Below are positions 1 through 5,183 of a DNA stretch of 5,183 nucleotides, in pieces. Below the pieces are notes generated by a model. The model ran no database searches, was not told the origin of the DNA, and saw only the letters and a program-made list of their open reading frames with translations. The stretch is taken from contig DOHL01000075.1 of NCBI GenBank assembly GCA_003535305.1, positions 1 to 5,183 on the forward strand, written 5' to 3'. Position numbers and translations under genes: made by a program. This DNA comes from Candidatus Acetothermia bacterium (GTDB lineage Bacteria; Bipolaricaulota; Bipolaricaulia; UBA7950). Every line of letters starts with the position of its first letter. The first letter of the stretch is position 1.

Positions 1-1664
1 AGAACGAATGCCGCCACTTCGACCGGATAACCGGTAGGCGATAGATCAGCGGCGATCTGTCCAATTAACGGTAGTTGTGGTGGCAATACCAGTTCAGCAC
101 GATCGATAGCTGCCCAGAGATAGGCAGCTATCAGCCCCAACGAGGCAAAGACCGCAGAACCGATAGCAAAACCTTTACCGATTGCGGCAGTAGTGTTGCC
201 GATTGAGTCCAAGCGATCGGTTCGGTTACGTATCTCAGGATCCATCTTCGCCATAGTGGCGATTCCACCGGCATTGTCGGCAATCGGTCCGTAACTATCA
301 ACCGCAACGGTCATCGCGACGAAAGAGAGCATACCGAGCGCTCCATAAGCAATGCCGATCAACCCTCCGATATGGTAAGAGATGAGAATGGCTGCCGCAA
401 TCACAATAATAGGCAGGAAGGTGCTTAGCATTCCTATTGCCATCCCTTCGGTTACGCCGATTGCCGGACCGGTCTGGTTAACTTTAGCCAACATCTGGAC
501 GGACTTGTATTTAGCAGAAGTATAGTATTCAGAGAAGAAGCCGATTGCTACCCCGGCGACAATTCCTAACAGCACCGCGTAGAACGGCATCATACTCAGC
601 GGGCTGAACCATGTGATGAAGAAGGTTGTCAGCACGGTAAAGAAAGCGGCGATGCGGGTGCCGTTCATCAATACTGTCGGTTGCTTCTCTTCCGGACGAC
701 GGTTGAAGCGGATATAAAGGATTCCACAAAAACAAGCGACGATTCCGCCGGCTACGATTAAGACCGGCAGAAAGATGAACCACCAATAGGTGGAGCCGTA
801 AATCCCATCAGCCAATCCCAGTTGCGCAAGCAGCGGTTGCAGCGGTGGATTATCGCGCCCAACGAAGATATAGGCGGAGATAATGATTATCGAGATAATC
901 GCCCCAACAAAAGATTCCAGTAGATCGGCGCCGAGACCAGCTACATCGCCAACGTTGTCGCCTACGTTATCGGCGATCGTCGCCGGGTTGCGCGGGTCAT
1001 CTTCCGGGATTCCTTCCTCGACCTTGCCCACAAGATCAGCGGCCATGTCTGCGGCTTTGGTATATACACCACCGCCGACACGATCAAACAGGGCGACCAA
1101 AGACGCGCCCATCGAATATGCGCTGATAAGGAGCGCAATACGGATAAAGTTGACTCCCGCCCCCTCTAATCCGAATAGATATCTCGTTTCGATATGAATA
1201 GTCTCTGGATCAAGAGTGCTATGAAATAGCAGGAAAACTAAGAGGAGTCCTCCTAACGCTAACCCTGCTACTGCCAACCCCATCACGCTCCCACCGGAGA
1301 AAGCAATGTTGAGAGCCTCTTTGAATGATCGTTTCGCAGCGTTGGCTGTGCGCACATTAGCGTGAGTAGCCGCATTCATTCCAATGAATCCGGCAGACAT
1401 AGCGAACAGCGAACCTACCCAGAATGCAACTGCGATATCCCACGAAAAGAGGATCCACAATACCGCGCCGACGATAAGCATTGCAATACCCATCACCTTC
1501 GACTCTTCGACCATAAATGTATACGCACCACGGCGAATGTACTGCTGTAGTTCTTTCATCCGTGGTGATCCGGCGTCCTGACGGACAACATATCGATTAA
1601 AACTAGTTGCGCCCACAATGGCGAGTACTACTATGACCGCTGGTATGGCAATAAATATAGCCAT
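1..1664 (-). CDS. hppA: Membrane-bound ion-translocating pyrophosphatase, K+-dependent, probably Na+-pumping (C-terminus cut by window edge)
   Basis: This integral membrane protein hydrolyses cytoplasmic pyrophosphate to phosphate and uses the energy to export Na+ and/or H+. The frame is open from the ATG at 1664 to the left edge, giving 554 residues; family members are usually about 660-800 residues, so roughly the last quarter is missing. The N-terminus starts with a membrane segment (about 2-20), and many further hydrophobic segments follow. The substrate-site motifs are DRVGGGVYTKAADMAADLVG (194-213), the acidic DNVGDNVGD (232-240), and DSYGPIADNAGG (456-467). GNTTAAIGKG (489-498) has Ala493 and Gly496, the known K+-dependent signature; K+-independent enzymes have Lys and Thr there. 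Glu250 in GADLLESFVG lies where the Thermotoga maritima Na+ pump has its gate glutamate, so Na+ transport is favoured by inference; a dual Na+/H+ pump is not excluded. GGGAG lies 11 nt before the ATG. Confidence 0.96.
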   Translation of the reverse strand, partial: MAIFIAIPAVIVVLAIVGATSFNRYVVRQDAGSPRMKELQQYIRRGAYTFMVEESKVMGIAMLIVGAVLWILFSWDIAVAFWVGSLFAMSAGFIGMNAATHANVRTANAAKRSFKEALNIAFSGGSVMGLAVAGLALGGLLLVFLLFHSTLDPETIHIETRYLFGLEGAGVNFIRIALLISAYSMGASLVALFDRVGGGVYTKAADMAADLVGKVEEGIPEDDPRNPATIADNVGDNVGDVAGLGADLLESFVGAIISIIIISAYIFVGRDNPPLQPLLAQLGLADGIYGSTYWWFIFLPVLIVAGGIVACFCGILYIRFNRRPEEKQPTVLMNGTRIAAFFTVLTTFFITWFSPLSMMPFYAVLLGIVAGVAIGFFSEYYTSAKYKSVQMLAKVNQTGPAIGVTEGMAIGMLSTFLPIIVIAAAILISYHIGGLIGIAYGALGMLSFVAMTVAVDSYGPIADNAGGIATMAKMDPEIRNRTDRLDSIGNTTAAIGKGFAIGSAVFASLGLIAAYLWAAIDRAELVLPPQLPLIGQIAADLSPTGYPVEVAAFV

Positions 1665-1706
1665 CTCTTCTCTCACTCCCTTTTAATAGAAGACGGTTTT
1701 CCGCGT

Positions 1707-1728
1707 TAATCCTTATCTCACAGGATTA
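1707..1728 (-). promoter_or_regulatory. Inverted repeat in the hppA leader
   Basis: TAATCCT (1707-1713) and AGGATTA (1722-1728) form a perfect 7-bp inverted repeat around an 8-nt loop, centred about 55 nt upstream of the hppA start codon. It could be a leader hairpin or a dyad operator. An eight-base TTAATCCT match recurs at 1912-1919, just upstream of the slipin ribosome binding site. Matches of this length are expected by chance in about 270 bp, so function is uncertain. Confidence 0.3.
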
Positions 1729-1793
1729 CTCTGATTCGCTGTTAACCCAAACAGGCAATAAGCTTACTACAGGTTGTCGGGTTTTTCAAGATG

Positions 1794-1823
1794 ATCATTG
1801 GTTAAAATCGAGAATTCCGTCAA
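1794..1823 (-). promoter_or_regulatory. Possible hppA promoter (weak)
   Basis: Read on the minus strand there is a TTGACG -35-like hexamer (1818-1823), an 18-nt spacer and an AATGAT -10-like hexamer (1794-1799, four of six matches to consensus). It would give hppA a leader of about 120 nt. The -35 match is good but the -10 lacks its first T, so this is only a candidate. Confidence 0.3.
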
Positions 1824-1876
1824 GGTTTCCACTGCGCCATCACCTGCCTATCGCATATGCGTAACAAAATCTCAAG

Positions 1877-1905
1877 TTGATTTTTTCCGCGGATCGCTCT
1901 AAGAT
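1877..1905 (+). promoter_or_regulatory. Sigma-70-type promoter of the slipin gene
   Basis: TTGATT (1877-1882) and TAAGAT (1900-1905) are separated by exactly 17 nt and each matches the housekeeping consensus at four of six positions, including the most conserved bases. Transcription would begin near 1912, giving a short leader of about 20 nt that already contains the ribosome binding site. Confidence 0.6.
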
Positions 1906-1922
1906 AGAGAATTAATCCTAAT

Positions 1923-1930
1923 GGAGGTGG
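1923..1930 (+). promoter_or_regulatory. Strong Shine-Dalgarno site of the slipin gene
   Basis: GGAGGTGG matches the anti-Shine-Dalgarno core over GGAGGTG and lies 6 nt (counted from GGAGG) before the ATG at 1934. It fixes that ATG as the start and implies efficient translation; it is the strongest ribosome binding site in the window. Confidence 0.85.
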
Positions 1931-1933
1931 AAA

Positions 1934-2683
1934 ATGGGATTACCGATTTTAGCTGTAATCGCGATAGTAGTGATTATCCTGATCAATGCGATCAGGATCG
2001 TCAGAGAGTACGAACGAGGAGTGATCTTTCGGTTGGGGCGGTTGGTCGGAGCAAAAGGGCCGGGGATCTTCTTTATTATCCCAATCGTGGATAAGATGGT
2101 GAGAGTTAGCCTGCGCACTATCGTCTTTGATATCCCTCCCCAAGATGTAATCACCAACGATAACGTAACGGTGAGCGTTAATGCTGTCCTTTACTTTCGC
2201 GTGATGGATCCGGCGATGGCTGTCGTAGAAGTAGAGCATTATATCGAAGCGACACGGCAAATCTCGATGACGACTCTGCGTAGCGTCTTGGGCATGGTTG
2301 AACTCGATGAACTCCTTTCTGAACGCGATCGGATCAATGAACAGTTGCAAAAGATCATTGACGAACAGACAGACCCTTGGGGGATAAAAGTATCAACAGT
2401 GGAGATCAAAGAGGTGAATATTCCGGCTGATATGCAACGGATAATCGCACAGCAAGCGGAAGCAGAACGCGAACGACGGGCAAAGATCATCAATGCGGAA
2501 GGAGAACTGCAAGCAGCGACGAAATTCTCCGAAGCAGCCGGAATTCTGCAACAAAATCCTGCTGCGATACAATTGCGTTACTTGCAGACGCTGCGTGACA
2601 TCTCAGCAGAGAGCACCAATACGATTATCTTTCCGTTGCCGATCGAACTTCTCGAGCTGTTCAAAAAGAACCGATCAGAGTGA
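1934..2683 (+). CDS. Slipin/stomatin-like SPFH-domain membrane protein
   Basis: This 249-residue protein belongs to the stomatin/slipin branch of the SPFH (band 7) superfamily, membrane-anchored oligomeric scaffolds associated with lipid microdomains and membrane protein quality control. A single hydrophobic anchor (about 2-23) is followed directly by the stomatin-type REYERGVIFRLGR (24-36) and KGPGIFFIIP (41-50). The SPFH core continues through FDIPPQDVITNDNVTVSVNA (65-84), RSVLGMVELDELLSER (116-131) and VEIKEVNIP (156-164). An Ala/Glu/Arg-rich helix typical of the family's coiled coil covers about 165-200. The C-terminus keeps the hydrophobic TIIFPLPIELLELF (230-243), the kind of segment cut by NfeD-type proteases in archaeal stomatin. 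The length is normal for bacterial slipins. Slipin genes are often paired with nfeD, but no nfeD lies on either side. The molecular role in this organism cannot be inferred more closely. Confidence 0.93.
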   Translation: MGLPILAVIAIVVIILINAIRIVREYERGVIFRLGRLVGAKGPGIFFIIPIVDKMVRVSLRTIVFDIPPQDVITNDNVTVSVNAVLYFRVMDPAMAVVEVEHYIEATRQISMTTLRSVLGMVELDELLSERDRINEQLQKIIDEQTDPWGIKVSTVEIKEVNIPADMQRIIAQQAEAERERRAKIINAEGELQAATKFSEAAGILQQNPAAIQLRYLQTLRDISAESTNTIIFPLPIELLELFKKNRSE

Positions 2684-2781
2684 CTGCTCTCCATAAATAG
2701 ATAGACAAGGGACATAAAATCTCCGTTCCTCTGGATAGCTGAACTTCACGAACTACAAGGACGAAGGAGCAAGAGGGCGAG

Positions 2782-2820
2782 TTCTCCTGTCTGGCAGGCA
2801 GGTCGTTTTCCTAAGGAGAA
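2782..2820 (+). repeat. Overlapping inverted repeats upstream of mnmG
   Basis: TTCTCCT (2782-2788) can pair with AGGAGAA (2814-2820). Inside, an imperfect 17-bp palindrome at 2786-2802 (CCTGTCTGGCAGGCAGG, one T-G pair) can form its own hairpin. Both use CCT at 2786-2788, so the two folds exclude each other. The 9-mer GCAGGCAGG at 2794-2802 recurs at 5173-5181, suggesting a dispersed GC-rich palindromic repeat. The rest of the 156-bp gap between slipin and mnmG shows no gene and no convincing promoter. Confidence 0.5.
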
Positions 2821-2828
2821 GAAGAAAA

Positions 2829-2833
2829 GAGGT
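2829..2833 (+). promoter_or_regulatory. Shine-Dalgarno site selecting the TTG start of mnmG
   Basis: GAGGT lies 6 nt upstream of the TTG at 2840, a normal distance. The alternative in-frame GTG at 2894 has no comparable site, and an AGGAG at 2814-2818 is too far upstream (about 21 nt). This supports the TTG start. Confidence 0.6.
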
Positions 2834-2839
2834 AAGTGG

Positions 2840-4747
2840 TTGAGTGAAAAAATAGAGGCTATCAATCTACAACCTAAGAGCCCATGCCCCGCTGTGATAA
2901 AAAAAGTTGATCTGATCGTGATAGGAGCCGGCCACGCCGGTTGTGAAGCAGCGTTAGCCGCTGCTCGTCTCGGCATGGAAACAGCACTGCTTACAATGAG
3001 TCTTTCCCATATCGGCAAACTCTCCTGTAATCCTTCGATCGGTGGGCCTGGCAAATCGCAACTCGTCAGCGAAATTGATGCCTTAGGCGGCGAGATGGCA
3101 CGGATTACCGACCAGGCGATGATCAATGTTCGCCTTCTCAATACGAGCAAAGGGCGCGCAATGCAAGTCTGCCGGGCACAGGTCGATCGTAATCGCTATC
3201 AAGCCGCGCTGAAGAAGAGTGTCGAAGAGCAAGATAATCTGCATTTGATCGAAGCAACGGTCGAAGCAATGATCATCAAAGGAAGCCGAGCAGTCGGTAT
3301 ACGTACCAGCGCCGGATGGGAAATACATGGTCGGGCGGTGATCGTCGCAGTCGGCACGTTTTTAAACGGTAAGATTTGCTATGGTAAAACGTCTTTCCCT
3401 GCCGGCAGGGCAGGCGAGCCACCAGCGCGCGGTCTTGCCTCCTCTCTCCGTCTGCTCGGCCTAAAAATGGCACGACTTAAAACAGGAACACCGCCCCGCG
3501 TTGATGGTCGATCGATCGACTTCTCTCCTCTTAAACGCCAAGAGACGAGTACTGTTCCACTTGTCTTTTCATTTACCACTTCGCCTTACACGCTACCGAA
3601 TACGTTCCCTGTTTATCTGTCAGAGACCAATGAGGAGACCCACAACCTAATCAGAGACAACTTGAAAGAGAGTGCTAATTACAACGGCCTGATTACTGGA
3701 GTGGGGCCGCGCTATTGCCCGTCGATCGAGGCGAAGATAGTAAAATTCCCGCATCGCACCAGCCATAAAGTCTTCCTTGAGCCGGAAGGAGAGTATTCAG
3801 AAGAATATTATTTACAAGGTCTCTATACCGCTTTTTCGCAGGAAATACAGATCAGAATGGTGAACAGCATCGTTGGCTTAGAGTATGCGCGTATAACACA
3901 GTTCGGCTATAACATTGAGTATGAGTTTGTCGATCCGACGCAACTCTTACCCAGCCTGGAAGTAAAGGGGATCTCCGGACTCTTCCTTGCCGGACAAATC
4001 AATGGAACGACCGGATATGAAGAGGCAGCAGCACAAGGATTGCTTGCCGGAATCAACGCTGCCCGATCGATCAGAGGAGAAGAGCCGGTCGTCCTATCAC
4101 GCGCGCAAGCATTCATCGGAGTATTGCTCGACGATCTAATAACAAAGGGAGTCGACGAGCCGTACCGGATGCTGCCATCCCGTGCCGAATATCGAATAAC
4201 GCTGCGGGAAAAGAACGCTGATCTGCGATTGGCAGAGATCGGTTATCGAATAGGACTATTGCCGCAGAGTCGCTATGAACAGATTCAGAGAAAAAAAGAA
4301 GAGATAGCGCGTGCAATAACGACGTTACAGCGAACACACATCACTCCTGGAGATAAGATCGATGATCTACTCGCAGCACGCCGAACAACACCATTGAGAC
4401 AGAATGGAAGTAGCCTCTATCATCTCCTGCGACGACCGCAGATTACACTCGCCGATCTGCTACCTCTATGCGCGCTCTCCCTCTCTCCCGAGGTAGCAGA
4501 AGAGGTAGAGATAGCAGTCAAATATGACGGTTACCTGCAGCAACAAACAAGAGAGATCGCACGCCTTATGCGTCTGGAAAAGATGGCAATTCCCGTTGAT
4601 TTTACCTGGCAAGATCTTACCAGCATCTCCCGCGAGGGGAAGGAAAGATTGACAAAGGTAAAACCGCGTTCTTTCGGCCAAGCAACACGTATTCCCGGTC
4701 TATCAAAGGCCGATCTTTCACTGCTGGCGATATATCTTAAACGGTGA
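2840..4747 (+). CDS. mnmG: tRNA uridine-5-carboxymethylaminomethyl(34) synthesis enzyme MnmG (GidA)
   Basis: With MnmE, this FAD-dependent cytoplasmic enzyme modifies the wobble uridine (U34) of certain tRNAs, using methylene-tetrahydrofolate and NADH. The 635 residues match the usual length of the long form. The Rossmann FAD motif is VIGAGHAGCEAALAAARLG (27-45). The two family cysteines are present: Cys63 in SCNPSIGGPGK and Cys293 in RYCPSIEAKI. Other signatures are LNTSKGRA (100-107), GTFLNGK (172-178), FPAGRAGEPP (186-195), RLKTGTPPRVDGRS (212-225), HKVFLEPEG (309-317), AGQINGTTGYEEAAAQG (384-400) and RMLPSRAEYR (443-452). The C-terminal MnmE/tRNA-binding helical domain ends with RPRT-like KPRSFGQATRIPG (608-620). 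Oddities are a leader of about 20 residues before the FAD fold and QGLYTAF (326-332) where most homologues have an NG-STS-type sequence. The TTG start rests on GAGGT; GTG 2894 is the alternative. No mnmE or rsmG neighbour is visible. Confidence 0.97.
   Translation: MSEKIEAINLQPKSPCPAVIKKVDLIVIGAGHAGCEAALAAARLGMETALLTMSLSHIGKLSCNPSIGGPGKSQLVSEIDALGGEMARITDQAMINVRLLNTSKGRAMQVCRAQVDRNRYQAALKKSVEEQDNLHLIEATVEAMIIKGSRAVGIRTSAGWEIHGRAVIVAVGTFLNGKICYGKTSFPAGRAGEPPARGLASSLRLLGLKMARLKTGTPPRVDGRSIDFSPLKRQETSTVPLVFSFTTSPYTLPNTFPVYLSETNEETHNLIRDNLKESANYNGLITGVGPRYCPSIEAKIVKFPHRTSHKVFLEPEGEYSEEYYLQGLYTAFSQEIQIRMVNSIVGLEYARITQFGYNIEYEFVDPTQLLPSLEVKGISGLFLAGQINGTTGYEEAAAQGLLAGINAARSIRGEEPVVLSRAQAFIGVLLDDLITKGVDEPYRMLPSRAEYRITLREKNADLRLAEIGYRIGLLPQSRYEQIQRKKEEIARAITTLQRTHITPGDKIDDLLAARRTTPLRQNGSSLYHLLRRPQITLADLLPLCALSLSPEVAEEVEIAVKYDGYLQQQTREIARLMRLEKMAIPVDFTWQDLTSISREGKERLTKVKPRSFGQATRIPGLSKADLSLLAIYLKR
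3397..3410. repeat. Perfect 14-bp palindrome inside mnmG
   Basis: CCCTGCCGGCAGGG is fully self-complementary and is followed by CAGG. It resembles the intergenic GCAGG-type palindromes at 2786-2802 and 5148-5183. It encodes part of the conserved PAGRAGEPP motif, so the coding constraint alone can produce it; an inserted repeat is unlikely because the motif is in register with the family. Confidence 0.4.
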
Positions 4748-4760
4748 ATAGTCGGAGCAA

Positions 4761-4784
4761 GTCCATAGTCCATAGTCCATGGTC
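4761..4784 (+). repeat. 7-bp tandem repeat (GTCCATA, three copies plus partial)
   Basis: GTCCATA occurs at 4761-4767 and 4768-4774, then GTCCATG at 4775-4781 and a partial GTC at 4782-4784. It starts 13 nt after the mnmG stop codon and lies between mnmG and the transposase remnant. It is a simple tandem repeat, possibly formed by slippage; no function can be read from it. Confidence 0.85.
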
Positions 4785-4799
4785 AAGAGGCCGTAGTCA

Positions 4800-4827
4800 G
4801 TAGGGGCACGGCATGCCGTGCCCCTAC
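4800..4827. repeat. Perfect 28-bp palindrome (REP-like)
   Basis: The two 14-base arms are exactly complementary; the left arm is GTAGGGGCACGGCA. Transcribed, it would make a very stable hairpin 52 nt after the mnmG stop codon. No T-run follows, so a classical intrinsic terminator is not supported, though it may stabilise the mnmG mRNA 3' end. On the minus strand it reads in frame with the transposase remnant as VGARHAVPL. A decayed copy lies at 5088-5116. Confidence 0.9.
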
Positions 4828-4861
4828 AATGACGATAATTCCGTGGACGGTTGCCGTAATT

Positions 4862-4910
4862 GTAGGGGCGTATTGCAATAGGCGGCACAGAGCCTTCGAA
4901 TCGCCCCTAC
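4862..4910. mobile_element. 49-bp palindromic mini-element with 7-bp near-duplicated flanks
   Basis: The terminal inverted repeats are GTAGGGGCG (4862-4870) and CGCCCCTAC (4902-4910), perfect over 9 bp. The interior holds a perfect 10-bp palindrome TATTGCAATA (4871-4880) and then 21 bp of asymmetric sequence containing TTCGAA. Direct repeats CGTAATT (4855-4861) and CGCAATT (4911-4917) flank it, differing at one base, as an aged target duplication would. It sits inside the transposase remnant and shares the GTAGGGGC end with the palindrome at 4800-4827. Confidence 0.65.
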
Positions 4911-5087
4911 CGCAATTGATACCAATGCCCGGACAATATTTCGGTAATTCATCTCAAACGGTGCGAATCATTTTTCCCCGCATCATTCAATGCCATTCCC
5001 GTATCCACAATATCCCCAAACAAACATTTCCGATTCTGCGTGCAAATGGTGATAAAATAGGCACTGGCCTGCGAATAATCGTATTCC

Positions 5088-5116
5088 TGTAGGGCACGGC
5101 ATGCCTGCCCTGTACA
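5088..5116. repeat. Decayed copy of the REP-like palindrome
   Basis: GTAGGG followed by CACGGCATGCC and TGCCCTGTAC is the 28-bp palindrome of 4800-4827 with a lost G and further small changes. The two copies share the 14-mer GGGCACGGCATGCC (4804-4817 and 5092-5105). This copy abuts the 5' end of the transposase remnant, replacing its expected N-terminus. Confidence 0.75.
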
Positions 5117-5122
5117 ATTACT

Positions 5123-5183
5123 GTTCAGGGCCTGCCCCGTGCAGTTCCCTGCCTTCGCAGGCCAGTCCCTGCGCAGGCAGGGG
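5123..5183. repeat. GC-rich cluster of small inverted repeats, cut by the window edge
   Basis: CCTGC-CTTC-GCAGG (5148-5161) is a 5-bp stem with a four-base loop; CCTGCGCAGG (5168-5177) is a perfect palindrome. The two units are near-tandem, each beginning TCCCTGC or TTCCCTGC and ending GCAGG. GCAGGCAGG at 5173-5181 also occurs at 2794-2802. The cluster runs off the right edge, so its extent is unknown. No coding potential is seen. Confidence 0.6.

Larger units (their letters stand above)
4783..5092 (-). pseudogene. Degraded REP-associated tyrosine transposase (RAYT, Y1/HUH family) fragment
   Basis: RAYTs are single-stranded DNA transposases related to IS200/IS605 TnpA that mobilise REP palindromes. 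Reading down from 5092, the frame gives LQ then EYDYSQASAYFITICTQNR, CLFGDIV, and LNDAGK ending near 4973, which is the N-terminal core I recognise from RAYTs. An extra A in the A5 run (4971-4975) shifts the frame; the new frame continues MIRTV, a TGA at 4954-4956 where a Trp is expected, then DELPKY-PGIGI. At 4862-4910 a palindromic element interrupts the gene. Beyond it, VHGIIVIVGA (about 4845-4819) matches what normally follows the PNH-H-GI metal-binding motif, with the first histidine apparently lost in a small deletion. The frame stops at TGA 4783-4785. The true N-terminus, the catalytic Tyr region and the C-terminal half are absent. I identified this by eye from remembered family sequences; no intact ORF covers it. 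Confidence 0.8.

Noticed and set aside
883..1197. 104-residue plus-strand ORF
   Set aside because: It lies wholly antisense within hppA, whose frame is continuous with strong motifs; its Ser/Pro/Thr-rich composition is typical of a shadow frame.
1744..1784. AACCC...GGGTT hairpin with T-run as a terminator between hppA and slipin
   Set aside because: Only five base pairs with a loop of about 30 nt, in a divergent intergenic region where no transcript is expected to end.
2677..2690. AGAG/CTCT hairpin at the slipin stop codon as a terminator
   Set aside because: Only four base pairs and no T-run follows.
2715..2720. TAAAAT as an mnmG promoter -10
   Set aside because: It matches five of six consensus bases, but no -35 hexamer exists at 16-18 nt upstream and there is no extended TG.
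3397..3415. Repeat insertion inside mnmG
   Set aside because: The palindrome encodes the conserved PAGRAG motif in register with other MnmG proteins, so no extra residues have been added.
4761..4784. Start of a CRISPR array
   Set aside because: The units are 7 bp with no spacers; this is a simple tandem repeat.
4954..4956. TGA in the transposase as a selenocysteine or reassigned Trp codon
   Set aside because: The expected residue is Trp, which would fit a recoded genome, but mnmG and the slipin gene themselves end in TGA and the same fragment also has a frameshift and an insertion, so decay is simpler.
4829..5092. 87-residue plus-strand ORF after mnmG
   Set aside because: It runs antisense to the transposase remnant and through the 49-bp palindromic element, has no ribosome binding site (its ATG abuts the 28-bp palindrome) and resembles no family I know.

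Overview
The window is bacterial DNA of roughly balanced base composition. It holds three intact or edge-cut genes and one repeat-rich strip. From the left they are: a membrane-bound ion-pumping pyrophosphatase (hppA, minus strand, cut by the left edge, so only the N-terminal 554 residues are present); a 269-bp divergent intergenic region; a slipin/stomatin-type SPFH membrane protein (plus strand); and the tRNA-modification enzyme MnmG (plus strand, complete, TTG start). The last 436 bp (4748-5183) contain no intact gene. They carry palindromic repeats and what I read as the wreck of a REP-associated tyrosine transposase (RAYT, Y1/HUH family).

No taxonomic marker allows a firm assignment. HppA carries the K+-dependent signature (Ala and Gly in the GNTTAAIGKG motif). 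Around its gate glutamate it reads, as far as I can recall, like the Na+-pumping enzyme of Thermotoga maritima. That fits an anaerobic or energy-limited bacterium, possibly from an uncultured phylum, but this is inference.

The genes do not form an obvious pathway. hppA and the slipin gene are transcribed divergently; the slipin gene has a good sigma-70-type promoter and a near-perfect ribosome binding site. The slipin gene lacks the NfeD-type protease gene that often lies beside it. mnmG follows after 156 bp that contain mutually exclusive inverted repeats, and it is not followed by rsmG or preceded by mnmE within the window.

The most interesting part is 4783-5116. Read on the minus strand, it encodes recognisable RAYT segments (EYDYSQASAYFITICTQNR, CLFGDIV, LNDAGK, then after a one-base shift MIRTV-stop-DELPKY-PGIGI, and later VHGIIVIVGA). 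This remnant is interrupted by a 49-bp GTAGGGGCG...CGCCCCTAC element flanked by a near-perfect 7-bp direct repeat. It is bounded on its 3' side by a perfect 28-bp palindrome and on its 5' side by a decayed copy of the same palindrome. The layout looks like a dead transposase with its own REP-like repeats, later hit by a related palindromic mini-element.
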